A DNA stretch of 9,601 nucleotides, taken from Sutterella parvirubra YIT 11816 (GTDB lineage Bacteria; Pseudomonadota; Gammaproteobacteria; Burkholderiales; Burkholderiaceae_F). Both the position numbers and the translations under genes were made by a program. The notes under the pieces were generated by a model that saw nothing but the letters and a program-made list of their open reading frames with translations, was not told the origin of the DNA and did not search any database. Each line of letters starts with the position of its first letter. The stretch's first letter is position 1. The stretch is taken from the NCBI RefSeq assembly GCF_000250875.1, contig NZ_JH605010.1:1227-10827 (forward strand), read 5' to 3'. Shown here piece by piece: positions 1 to 6,569 of the stretch.

Positions 1-786
1 GCCCGGGAGCCGCACCGCAAAGTCGACGATGACGTTCGCGTCCGCGAAGAGCTTCGCCTGAGAGACGTACTGCGAGGGTCCCAGCATCGTCGAGAGGATC
101 GCCTCGAGTTGCGTCTCCCCGAAGGTCCCGCGGGTCTTGACGTTGGCGAGGACGTTCTGGAGGCGCGTCACGCTCTCCGCCATCCGGCGCATTTCGCCGA
201 GACCGTTTTCCACCAACCCCAGCTTTTCGTCCACCACGCGGAAGCTCTGCTCGAGGCGCTCGTTCAGCGTCTTGTCGAGCTTTTCCTGCACGGTCGCGCG
301 CATCGCTTCCAACTTCTCGTCGTTTTGCCGACGCATGCTCTCGAGCTCCGTCGCGAGCTTCTTGTTCAAGGCGTCCGCCGCCCCGGCGTTCGTCTCGACC
401 AACTTCACGAGCCGGTCGTTCACCATCGTGTGGAGCGCGAGGAACTCCTTCCCGAGGCGCTCGTTCATGCCCTTCAATTCGTTCCGGGCCTCCACGGTCA
501 GCGCCTGCACGGCTTCGCCCGAGCGGTGCTGCTCGCGCGAGACGAAGGCGGAGAGGTTCGCCATCCCCTGCGTCACGCGCGCGTCCGACTGCGCGATCGA
601 CTGCTCCAGGTCGCGCCGGGACTCCATCACGCCTTCGAGCACCGCGTCGACGACGGTCTCCGCCTGCGCGCGGGCCTCTTCCGGGTCGTCCCGGTCGGAA
701 ATCCGCTTCAGAAGCCAGGCCGCGAGAAAGAGGTTCGCGACCAGAAGAAGGAGCACCGCGCCCCAGAGCATGCCGTCGTTGACCAA
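1..786 (-). CDS. rmuC: DNA recombination protein RmuC, N-terminal part (cut by window edge)
   Basis: RmuC-family protein; the family limits recombination between short inverted repeats and is predicted to be nuclease-related. The 262 visible residues hold an N-terminal hydrophobic anchor (about residues 7-26), a long charged helical and probably coiled-coil region (about 35-215), and the start of the conserved RmuC domain, with TFGETQLEAIL near residues 221-231 followed by LGPSQY. The family usually has 400-500 residues, so the C-terminal core lies beyond the left edge. I chose TTG at 786 as the start because GAGG lies 8 bases upstream of it. The next ATG (771) has no ribosome site and would trim five residues; an in-frame stop at 823-825 bars any longer form. 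The gene follows the antiporter on the same strand, but a terminator lies between them. I saw no clear promoter in the gap, so it may depend on read-through or on a weak promoter. Confidence 0.9.
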   Translation of the reverse strand, partial: MVNDGMLWGAVLLLLVANLFLAAWLLKRISDRDDPEEARAQAETVVDAVLEGVMESRRDLEQSIAQSDARVTQGMANLSAFVSREQHRSGEAVQALTVEARNELKGMNERLGKEFLALHTMVNDRLVKLVETNAGAADALNKKLATELESMRRQNDEKLEAMRATVQEKLDKTLNERLEQSFRVVDEKLGLVENGLGEMRRMAESVTRLQNVLANVKTRGTFGETQLEAILSTMLGPSQYVSQAKLFADANVIVDFAVRLPG

Positions 787-836
787 GATGTTCGCCTCGG
801 TGAAGTTGCGTTGAGGAGAAGTCTAGCGGAGGGCCG

Positions 837-877
837 AAAAGCGCGTTCGGGGTCCTCTTTCGAAGACCCCGAATGCG
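837..877 (-). terminator. Intrinsic terminator after the ybaL-like antiporter gene
   Basis: On the minus strand, arms 877-865 and 854-842 pair over 13 bp with one G:U, enclosing a 10-base loop. A short T run follows (840-837). It starts about 50 bases after the antiporter stop codon. A smaller hairpin with a stable cUUCGg loop (about 879-894) lies just before it. The T run is short, so some read-through into rmuC is possible. Confidence 0.75.
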
Positions 878-927
878 TGACGCCCGAAGGCGTTCCGCGC
901 CATCATGGAAGCGCATCTTTGAGCAAC

Positions 928-3018
928 TCAGCGCTTCGTCCAACGGCCCCAAAGGTCTTTCAGACCGCCGAGCCCCGGACGACCGCGCCCGTCGGCATCG
1001 GGCTTCGGGAGTTCGATGCCCTCTCCTTCCTCCTGAACCTCCACGAGCTCTTCGGCCTTCGGGGATGCGGTTTCCAAACCTCCGGTCGCCGGAGACGGCG
1101 CACCTCCGCCTTCCTGCGCCGCCTTCTTGGCCTCTCTCGCCGCCTCATCGGCCCTGATGCGTGCCAGTGCGGCTTCGGCTTCCGGGGTGTTCGGCACCAC
1201 GGGTTTTTCCGTCGGCGACCCCTCGCGGATTCTCGCCACCGCGCGGCGGTATTCGTCCTCGAAGAGCCGGCGCGCGGCGAGCGCGGCCTCGCCCGCCTCG
1301 TCTTCGTCCTCGGTGCCGTCGGGGACGCGCCCCTTCGAGGCCGCGACGACGTTCGACGCCAAGGCGACGCTCACGACGAGCTCTTCGTCCACGACGACGG
1401 TCTGCGCGTCCGCGGGGAAGAGCGCGATCGAAGAATGGTTCCGCAGCCGCACGACGATCTTGAGCCGATTGTTGAGTTCGCGCGCCACGTCGAAGACCCG
1501 CTTCATGCGGATCTCGTCCTGGAGCGCCAAAAGCATCACGGAGGCGCTCGTCACGTGCGCTTCGACCAAAATCATCGGGTCGGTCGCGTCCCCCGAAATC
1601 ACGCCGAAGCCCTGCGCTTCCAATTGGTTCAAGGGCGCCGAAGGCGGCACGACGAGAATGATCCGGCGGTCGGCCGCGCGCAGGCCTTCCAACACCTGCC
1701 GCACGCCCTCGTTCCAACCGACGACGATGATTTGGCCCTTCCTGAAGTCCTTCCCGGCATCCTTCGGGAGTTCCTGATGCGGGGGCTGGCGCACCGCGGC
1801 TTTCTTCGCCCAGGGGAAGCGCAGCACCAAGCGGTTCCTCACCTTCGGGATCATCGCGAAGAAGACCGGGTTCACCGCGATCGTCACGATCGAAGCGGCG
1901 ACGACGAGGCTCATCAAACCCTTGTCCGCGAGCCCCAGGTTGATCCCCTGCGCGGCGAGGATGAAGCTGAATTCGCCGATCTGCGCGACGCAGGCCGCCA
2001 AGGTGAGCGCCGTGTCGAGGGGCCAGCGCAGCAGGAGCACCAACCCGAACGAAACGCTCGTCGTCCCCAAGAGGATCAGCGCCGCCACGAAGAGAACGTC
2101 GACCGGCCGGTCGATGAAGATGCGCCAGTCGAGCATCATCCCGACCGAGACGAAGAAGAGCACGGCGAAGGCGTCCTGGAGCGGCAGCGAATTCTTCGCC
2201 CCCCGGTGCGCGTACCGGCTCTCCTGCATCACCATCCCGGCGAAGAACGCCCCCAGGGCGTAGCTCACCTCGAAGATCGCGGTCGCGCCGTAGGCGATCC
2301 CGATCGCGATCAGAACGACGGCGAGCGTGAAGAGTTCTCTGGAACCCGTGGCGGCCACGAGCTTCAGCACCCAGGGAAGCGCCTTCTTCCCCGCGACCAT
2401 CATCAAGACGACGAAGAGCACGACCCCGGCGAGCGTCTTGGCGAGGTCCCCGACGATGGCGGCGCCCGAGACGTTCCCCTCACCCAGGACGACCTGCGCG
2501 AAGGGCGGCAGGCACACCATGATGAAGACCGTCACCAAGTCCTGCACCACGAGCCAGCCCACGGCCACCTGACCGTTCATCTGATAGGTGAGCCCGCGGA
2601 TCTCCAAGGCCTTCGTGACGACGACGGTGGAGGCACACGAGAGCGTCAGCCCGAAAAGCACGGCGCTCCCGAAATTCCAGCCCCAGACGAAGTGTCCGAA
2701 AAGCGTGCCCAGAAGCGTCGCCAGGGCCATCTGCGCGACGGCGCCGGGCAATGCGACGCCCTTCACCGACACGAGGTCTCTGACCGAGAAGTGGAGCCCC
2801 ACGCCGAACATCAGGAGCATGACGCCGATTTCCGCCGTCTGCTCCAGAAGGCTCTCGTCGACCGCAGGAAGGCCCGGAATCAAACCGGCCGAGACGCCCG
2901 CCAGGATGTACCCCACCAAGGCCGGCGTCCGCAGGAACCGCTCCGCAAGGTAGCCGAAGGGAAGCGCGAGGCCGAAGCCCGTCACGAGGCTCGTCAGAAG
3001 CGGCAGGGAGCTCGACAT
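928..3018 (-). CDS. ybaL: YbaL/Kef-type monovalent cation:proton antiporter (CPA2) with unusual RCK-like domain
   Basis: Inner-membrane antiporter of the CPA2 family, expected to exchange K+ (or Na+) for protons. Residues 8-395 form the multi-span transport domain and closely resemble E. coli YbaL as I recall it: MLLMFGVGLHFS (about 67-78), the QD pair in the mid-membrane helix (Q159-D160), ALGAFFAGMV (254-263), FFVSVGM (288-294) and AQIGEFSFIL (345-354). A cytoplasmic RCK/TrkA-N-like fold follows at about 428-560. Its usual GxGxxG is replaced by GWNEGV (434-439), and the acidic residue ending the second strand is absent. Residues 560-696 are a low-complexity Ala/Glu/Pro-rich tail, making the protein about 140 residues longer than E. 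coli YbaL. The start ATG has only a weak purine-rich ribosome site (AAGAA). The gene is monocistronic, between the lipoprotein terminator and its own. Antiporter class is firm; the symbol is less sure because the regulatory domain differs. Confidence 0.85.
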   Translation of the reverse strand: MSSSLPLLTSLVTGFGLALPFGYLAERFLRTPALVGYILAGVSAGLIPGLPAVDESLLEQTAEIGVMLLMFGVGLHFSVRDLVSVKGVALPGAVAQMALATLLGTLFGHFVWGWNFGSAVLFGLTLSCASTVVVTKALEIRGLTYQMNGQVAVGWLVVQDLVTVFIMVCLPPFAQVVLGEGNVSGAAIVGDLAKTLAGVVLFVVLMMVAGKKALPWVLKLVAATGSRELFTLAVVLIAIGIAYGATAIFEVSYALGAFFAGMVMQESRYAHRGAKNSLPLQDAFAVLFFVSVGMMLDWRIFIDRPVDVLFVAALILLGTTSVSFGLVLLLRWPLDTALTLAACVAQIGEFSFILAAQGINLGLADKGLMSLVVAASIVTIAVNPVFFAMIPKVRNRLVLRFPWAKKAAVRQPPHQELPKDAGKDFRKGQIIVVGWNEGVRQVLEGLRAADRRIILVVPPSAPLNQLEAQGFGVISGDATDPMILVEAHVTSASVMLLALQDEIRMKRVFDVARELNNRLKIVVRLRNHSSIALFPADAQTVVVDEELVVSVALASNVVAASKGRVPDGTEDEDEAGEAALAARRLFEDEYRRAVARIREGSPTEKPVVPNTPEAEAALARIRADEAAREAKKAAQEGGGAPSPATGGLETASPKAEELVEVQEEGEGIELPKPDADGRGRPGLGGLKDLWGRWTKR

Positions 3019-3124
3019 GGTGTGTTCTTGAGTGTCGGCCGTCCGTGGAGTTGAAGGGGTTGAGGAGGCTCCGCTCCGGGAGAAGCCCCGGGCGGATAGG
3101 AAGAAAGAGACGGCTCAACCGAAA

Positions 3125-3130
3125 ATATTA
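3125..3130 (-). promoter_or_regulatory. Candidate -10 box for the antiporter gene
   Basis: TAATAT on the minus strand, in an AT-rich patch within GC-rich DNA, about 107 bases upstream of the antiporter ATG and just past the lipoprotein terminator. I see no convincing -35 at 16-18 bases. The run AATATTTTC also overlaps the -10 region of the lipoprotein gene. Confidence 0.35.
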
Positions 3131-3165
3131 CGACCGGCCGCCTTGTTCAGGCGTTTCCGGCAAGT

Positions 3166-3203
3166 AAAAAAGAGCACGGGCCGCAGTCGACTCGTGCTCT
3201 TTT
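3166..3203 (-). terminator. Intrinsic terminator of the BMP lipoprotein gene
   Basis: On the minus strand GAGCACG (3199-3193) pairs with CGTGCTC (3178-3172) across a 14-base loop, followed by six T (3171-3166). Flanking A runs on the upstream arm extend the pairing. It lies 62 bases after the lipoprotein stop and insulates the antiporter gene. Confidence 0.85.
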
Positions 3204-3207
3204 CGGG

Positions 3208-3248
3208 GAAGAACCGGGACGGGCTCGCCGCCCGTCCACGGGTTCTTC
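3208..3248. repeat. Large hairpin just after the lipoprotein stop codon
   Basis: Two 8-bp stems are stacked: GAAGAACC (3208-3215) with GGTTCTTC (3241-3248), and GGACGGGC (3217-3224) with GCCCGTCC (3230-3237). A 1x3 internal loop separates them and the apical loop has five bases. There is no T run, so it is not itself a terminator. Lying 17 bases after the stop codon and just before the true terminator, it could protect the mRNA 3' end, as such structures do for other binding-protein genes; that role is inference. Confidence 0.7.
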
Positions 3249-3265
3249 GGGAGGCTTCCCGGGCC

Positions 3266-4414
3266 TTACGCCGTCGGGAGCTTCGCCGTCACGCCCTGAA
3301 CGAACCATTCCATCGAGAGGAGTTCCTGGTCCGTGGCGGTCTTGCCGGCGGGGATCACTTCGCGGCCGTCGTTCGTGACGATCGGGCCGGTGAAGGGATG
3401 GAATTCACGCTTTTCCATCTTCGCGTAGACGTCGCGCATCTGCTTCACGGCTTCCGGATCCGCGTCCTTCGAGACTTCGATCACGTCGATCATGTGCTCG
3501 GGCGCGCCGCCCCAAACGGGTTCGGGCTTCCAGGTTCCGTCCAAAACGTCCTGGATGCGCTTCTGATAGTACGTGTCCCAGAAGTGGACAACGCCCGCCA
3601 GGAGCATCGTCGGCGCGGCCTTCTTCATCGCGGAGTTGTAGCTGATCACGGGGATCTTCGCGTCTTCGCTGGCGGCGGCGACGGCGGTCGAGTTCGTGTG
3701 GTGCGTGATCACGTCGCAGCGCTGGCCGATGAGGCTCTTCGCGGCGTCGCCTTCCTTCGCCGGGTCGTACCAGGCGGAGGTCCAGACGACGCGGACTTCG
3801 ACGTTCGGGTTGACGCTCTTGGCGCCCAGCGTGAAGGCGTTGATGCCCTGGAGCACTTCCGGAATCGGGAGCGCGGCGACGTAGCCGAGGATGTTCGTCC
3901 TCGTCTGCTTGCCGGCCAGGATCCCCGCCATGTAGCGCGCTTCGTAGAAGCGGGCCGTGTAGTTGTTGACGTTCGCGGCCGTCTGGTAGCCCGTGGCGTG
4001 TTCGAACTTCACGTCCGGGAATTCCTTCGCAACCTTCATCACGGCGTTCATGTAGCCGAAGGTCGTCGCGAAGATCAACTTGTTCCCCTGCTGGCAGAGG
4101 TCGCGGAGCACGCGCTCGGCGTCGGCGTTCTCGGGAATGTTCTCCAGCGTCGTGATCTGGATCTTGTCGCCGAAGAACTTCTCGACCTTCTGGCGGCCGA
4201 TGTCATGCTGCTGCGACCAACCTTCTTCGTTCGCGGGGCTCACGTAGACGAAGGCCACCTTGAGGGGGCCTTCGCCCTTGTCGGCCGCGGGGGCGGCAGG
4301 CGCGGCGGCGCCCGACGCGGCGGGCTTCGCTTCGTCCTTGCCGCAGGCCGAAAGCATCAGGGCGGTGGCGCCCGCGAGGGCGAGCTTGAGAGCGGTGCGC
4401 TTCTGCATAAGCAT
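3266..4414 (-). CDS. BMP-family ABC transporter substrate-binding lipoprotein
   Basis: Extracytoplasmic solute receptor of the Bmp/PnrA family, which binds nucleosides or related purine compounds for import. The 382-residue product has a lipoprotein signal: basic start (K5, R6), hydrophobic core, and lipobox LSAC with Cys24 as the lipid anchor. An Ala/Pro-rich linker (about 31-48) leads to the folded domain starting at KVAFVYVSP. The periplasmic-binding-protein fold is recognisable from IFATTFGYMNAV, the YMAGILAG segment and the WTSAWYDPAKE segment typical of BMP proteins. The start at 4414 is supported by GGAG seven bases upstream; the second ATG (4408) is less well spaced. The gene follows the cognate permease genes on the same strand but lies beyond their terminator and has its own -10 box, so it is probably transcribed alone. 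Nucleoside, purine base or related ligand cannot be told apart here. Confidence 0.92.
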   Translation of the reverse strand: MLMQKRTALKLALAGATALMLSACGKDEAKPAASGAAAPAAPAADKGEGPLKVAFVYVSPANEEGWSQQHDIGRQKVEKFFGDKIQITTLENIPENADAERVLRDLCQQGNKLIFATTFGYMNAVMKVAKEFPDVKFEHATGYQTAANVNNYTARFYEARYMAGILAGKQTRTNILGYVAALPIPEVLQGINAFTLGAKSVNPNVEVRVVWTSAWYDPAKEGDAAKSLIGQRCDVITHHTNSTAVAAASEDAKIPVISYNSAMKKAAPTMLLAGVVHFWDTYYQKRIQDVLDGTWKPEPVWGGAPEHMIDVIEVSKDADPEAVKQMRDVYAKMEKREFHPFTGPIVTNDGREVIPAGKTATDQELLSMEWFVQGVTAKLPTA

Positions 4415-4452
4415 GCGTGTACTCCAATGTCAGTAGTTGCGGAATGGAAAAT

Positions 4453-4458
4453 ATTGTA
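4453..4458 (-). promoter_or_regulatory. Candidate -10 box for the BMP lipoprotein gene
   Basis: TACAAT on the minus strand (5 of 6 consensus matches), about 38 bases upstream of the lipoprotein ATG. It sits between the permease operon terminator and the lipoprotein gene. The -35 is poor. The region where it should lie is covered by an inverted repeat (4472-4494: GACCCG/CGGGTC), which suggests activator dependence or an operator, but this is inference. Confidence 0.45.
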
Positions 4459-4495
4459 GGACCGGGCGGGGGACCCGTTCCCGGAAATCGGGTCG

Positions 4496-4527
4496 AAAAA
4501 GGCCCGCGAAGTTTCCCTCAGCGGGCC
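4496..4527 (-). terminator. Intrinsic terminator of the ATPase-permease operon
   Basis: On the minus strand GGCCCGC (4527-4521) pairs with GCGGGCC (4507-4501) around a 13-base loop, followed by five T (4500-4496). It begins 25 bases after the stop of the second permease. It separates the permease operon from the lipoprotein gene of the same transporter. Confidence 0.8.
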
Positions 4528-4551
4528 CGTGATTTGGGCGTCTGTCTGCCT

Positions 4552-5472
4552 TTACCCCTTGGGCGAGAACGGCTTCCCGAGCGAGGCCGGGACGTTCAGC
4601 CGGATCCAGGTCGGGTTCCTCGAAATGAGGACGAGCACGAGGATCGTCGCGAGGTACGGGGTCATCGACATGAATTGGGGCGGGATGGCGATCCCCATCC
4701 CCTGGAAGGCGAACTGCAGCATCGTGACGCCGCCGAAGAGGTAGGCGCCGATGACGACGCGAAGCGGGCGCCACGTGGCGAAGGTGACGAGGGCCAACGC
4801 GATCCAACCGCGGCCCGCGCTCATGCCTTCGACCCACAAGGGCGTGTAGACGAGCGAGAGGTACGCGCCCGCGATCCCCGACATGACGGCGCCGAAGAGG
4901 ACGGCCGCGAGGCGGATCCCGGGAACGGAGTAGCCGAGGGCGTATGCGGATTCCGGCGCCTCACCCACCGCGCGCAGAATCAGACCCGCACGCGTCCGGA
5001 AGAGGAACCAGGAGACGAGCGCCAAGAGAATGAGCGCACCGTAGACGAAGGGATGAAGCGAGAAGAACGCTTCGCCCACGAACGGAATGTCCTTCAGAAC
5101 GGGGATCCCGGTCGCGGCGCGCTCGGTCAAGGACGCGCCCTGGAGGGGCTTCCCGATGAAGGCCGAAAGGCCCGTGCCGAAGAGCGCCAGCGCGAGACCC
5201 GCGGCGTACTGGTTCGCGCGCATCCCGATCGTGAAGAACGCGAAGAGAAGGCCGAAGAGCAGACCCGCACCCGCGCCCGCGAGGAACCCGAGCGCGAAGC
5301 TTCCGGTCGCGTAGGTCGTGCCGAACCCGGCCACGGCCCCCATCAGCATGATCCCTTCGATGCCGAGGTTCAGAACCCCCGACTTTTCGTGAATCAGAAT
5401 CCCGACGGCGGCGAGAAGGAGCGGCGTCCCGGCATTCAGGGTCGAAGAAATGATCGAAGCGGCGAGACTCAT
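4552..5472 (-). CDS. BMP-class ABC transporter permease, second subunit (NupQ/COG1079 type)
   Basis: Integral inner-membrane subunit of the importer; with the permease encoded just upstream it forms the substrate channel. The 306 residues are almost wholly hydrophobic with many spans, and carry the family signature LNLGIEGIMLMGA at 34-46, where this subfamily has a conserved G-x-E-G loop. Length is normal for the short permease of the pair. The start ATG overlaps the previous gene's stop as ATGA (5469-5472) and has a near-perfect ribosome site, AAGGAGG, seven bases upstream; the overlap implies translational coupling and equal subunit amounts. It is last in the three-gene operon, followed by a terminator. 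Substrate class (nucleoside/purine) is inferred from the family. Confidence 0.93.
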   Translation of the reverse strand: MSLAASIISSTLNAGTPLLLAAVGILIHEKSGVLNLGIEGIMLMGAVAGFGTTYATGSFALGFLAGAGAGLLFGLLFAFFTIGMRANQYAAGLALALFGTGLSAFIGKPLQGASLTERAATGIPVLKDIPFVGEAFFSLHPFVYGALILLALVSWFLFRTRAGLILRAVGEAPESAYALGYSVPGIRLAAVLFGAVMSGIAGAYLSLVYTPLWVEGMSAGRGWIALALVTFATWRPLRVVIGAYLFGGVTMLQFAFQGMGIAIPPQFMSMTPYLATILVLVLISRNPTWIRLNVPASLGKPFSPKG

Positions 5473-6569
5473 CGCGCGGCCTCCTTGCCCTTGGCCTTGG
5501 TGAAGCCCGTCCAGCGGAGTCGGTAGAAGATCATGACGTCGCAGGCGAGGATGAAGAAGAGAAGAAGCCCCTGGTAGACGCCGGTGATGGCGGAGGGGAG
5601 ACCCAGGCGGCTCTGCGCGAGCTCACCGCCCAGATAAAAGAGCGCCATCACGAAGGCGGCGGGAATGCAGCCCAAGGGGGAGAGGCGGCCGACGAATGCG
5701 ACGATGATCGCGGCGAAGCCGTAGCCCGGAGACACCGTGGGGGTCAACTGCCCCAAGGGGCCCGCGGCTTCGATGCCGCCGGCGAGACCCGCCAACGCGC
5801 CCGAAATCAGCATCGAGACCCAAATGAGGATCCCCGGGCGGTAGCCCGCGTAGCGCGCGGCCAGAGGGGCCATGCCGGACACCTTGAACTGGAACCCCAT
5901 CGCCATGCGGTCCATGAGGAGCCAGATCCCGAAGGCGGCGATGAAGGCGATCAGAACGCCCGCGTGCAGACGCGTTCCCTCCAAAATGACCGGAAGGAGC
6001 GCCCCGGAGTCGAAGAGCTTCGTCTGCGGGAAGCCGAACCCCATGGGGTCCCTCATCGGGCCCTGCACCGCCCACGCGAGGAAGAACTGCGCGACGTAGA
6101 CGAGCATCAAGGAGACGAGAATTTCGTTCGCGTGGAAGCGGTGGCGAAGGAGCGCCGTCACCGCGCCCCAGAGGGCGCCGCCCAACGCGCTCGCCAACAT
6201 GACGGGAATCACGAACCAGGCACCCGTCGAGGGGTCGCACTGAAGCGCCATCCAGCCGCCGGCGACGGCGCCCATGATGAGCTGCCCCTCGGCACCGATG
6301 TTCCAGACGTTCGCCTTGAAGCAGACGACGAGACCGACCGCGCAGAGCAGAAGCGGCGTCATCTTTACGCCCACTTCGGTCCAGCCGCGCATCGTTTCCA
6401 GGGGCGCAATGAAGAACGTCCGGAGCGCGCGCACCGGGTCTTCGCCCAGCGCCCAGAAGAGGATGAAGCCGGTCACGACGGTAAGCGCGATCGCGATGGC
6501 GGGCGAGACCCACCGGAGCGACTTCGCGGGCTCCTGACGCGGCGTGAGGGTGAGCGGGAACTGGATCAT
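5469..6569 (-). CDS. BMP-class ABC transporter permease, first subunit (NupP/COG4603 type)
   Basis: First membrane subunit of the importer. The 366-residue protein has a cytoplasmic N-terminus of about 20 residues, a hydrophobic segment at 21-42, then repeated spans. The family signature NVWNIGAEGQLIMGA is at 87-101, matching the NIGxEGQ motif of the longer permease in these pairs. Its C-terminus is short and basic. The ATG overlaps the ATPase stop as ATGA (6566-6569), and GGGAGA lies about seven bases upstream as ribosome site. Its own stop overlaps the next permease in the same way, so three genes are coupled. It should pair with the 306-residue permease and dock on the double ATPase encoded upstream. 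Assignment to the family is firm; substrate is not shown by sequence. Confidence 0.93.
   Translation of the reverse strand: MIQFPLTLTPRQEPAKSLRWVSPAIAIALTVVTGFILFWALGEDPVRALRTFFIAPLETMRGWTEVGVKMTPLLLCAVGLVVCFKANVWNIGAEGQLIMGAVAGGWMALQCDPSTGAWFVIPVMLASALGGALWGAVTALLRHRFHANEILVSLMLVYVAQFFLAWAVQGPMRDPMGFGFPQTKLFDSGALLPVILEGTRLHAGVLIAFIAAFGIWLLMDRMAMGFQFKVSGMAPLAARYAGYRPGILIWVSMLISGALAGLAGGIEAAGPLGQLTPTVSPGYGFAAIIVAFVGRLSPLGCIPAAFVMALFYLGGELAQSRLGLPSAITGVYQGLLLFFILACDVMIFYRLRWTGFTKAKGKEAAR

Noticed and set aside
109..3054. 981-codon open frame on the plus strand, antisense to rmuC and the antiporter
   Set aside because: It is rich in His, Arg, Asp and Glu without any domain, crosses a terminator and gene boundaries, and mirrors strong GC-biased codon use of the real minus-strand genes. 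The minus-strand products match known families.
3032..5526. Further long plus-strand frames (475 and 369 codons) opposite the lipoprotein and permease
   Set aside because: Same low-complexity shadow composition, no ribosome site, and the opposite strand encodes clear BMP-type transporter proteins.
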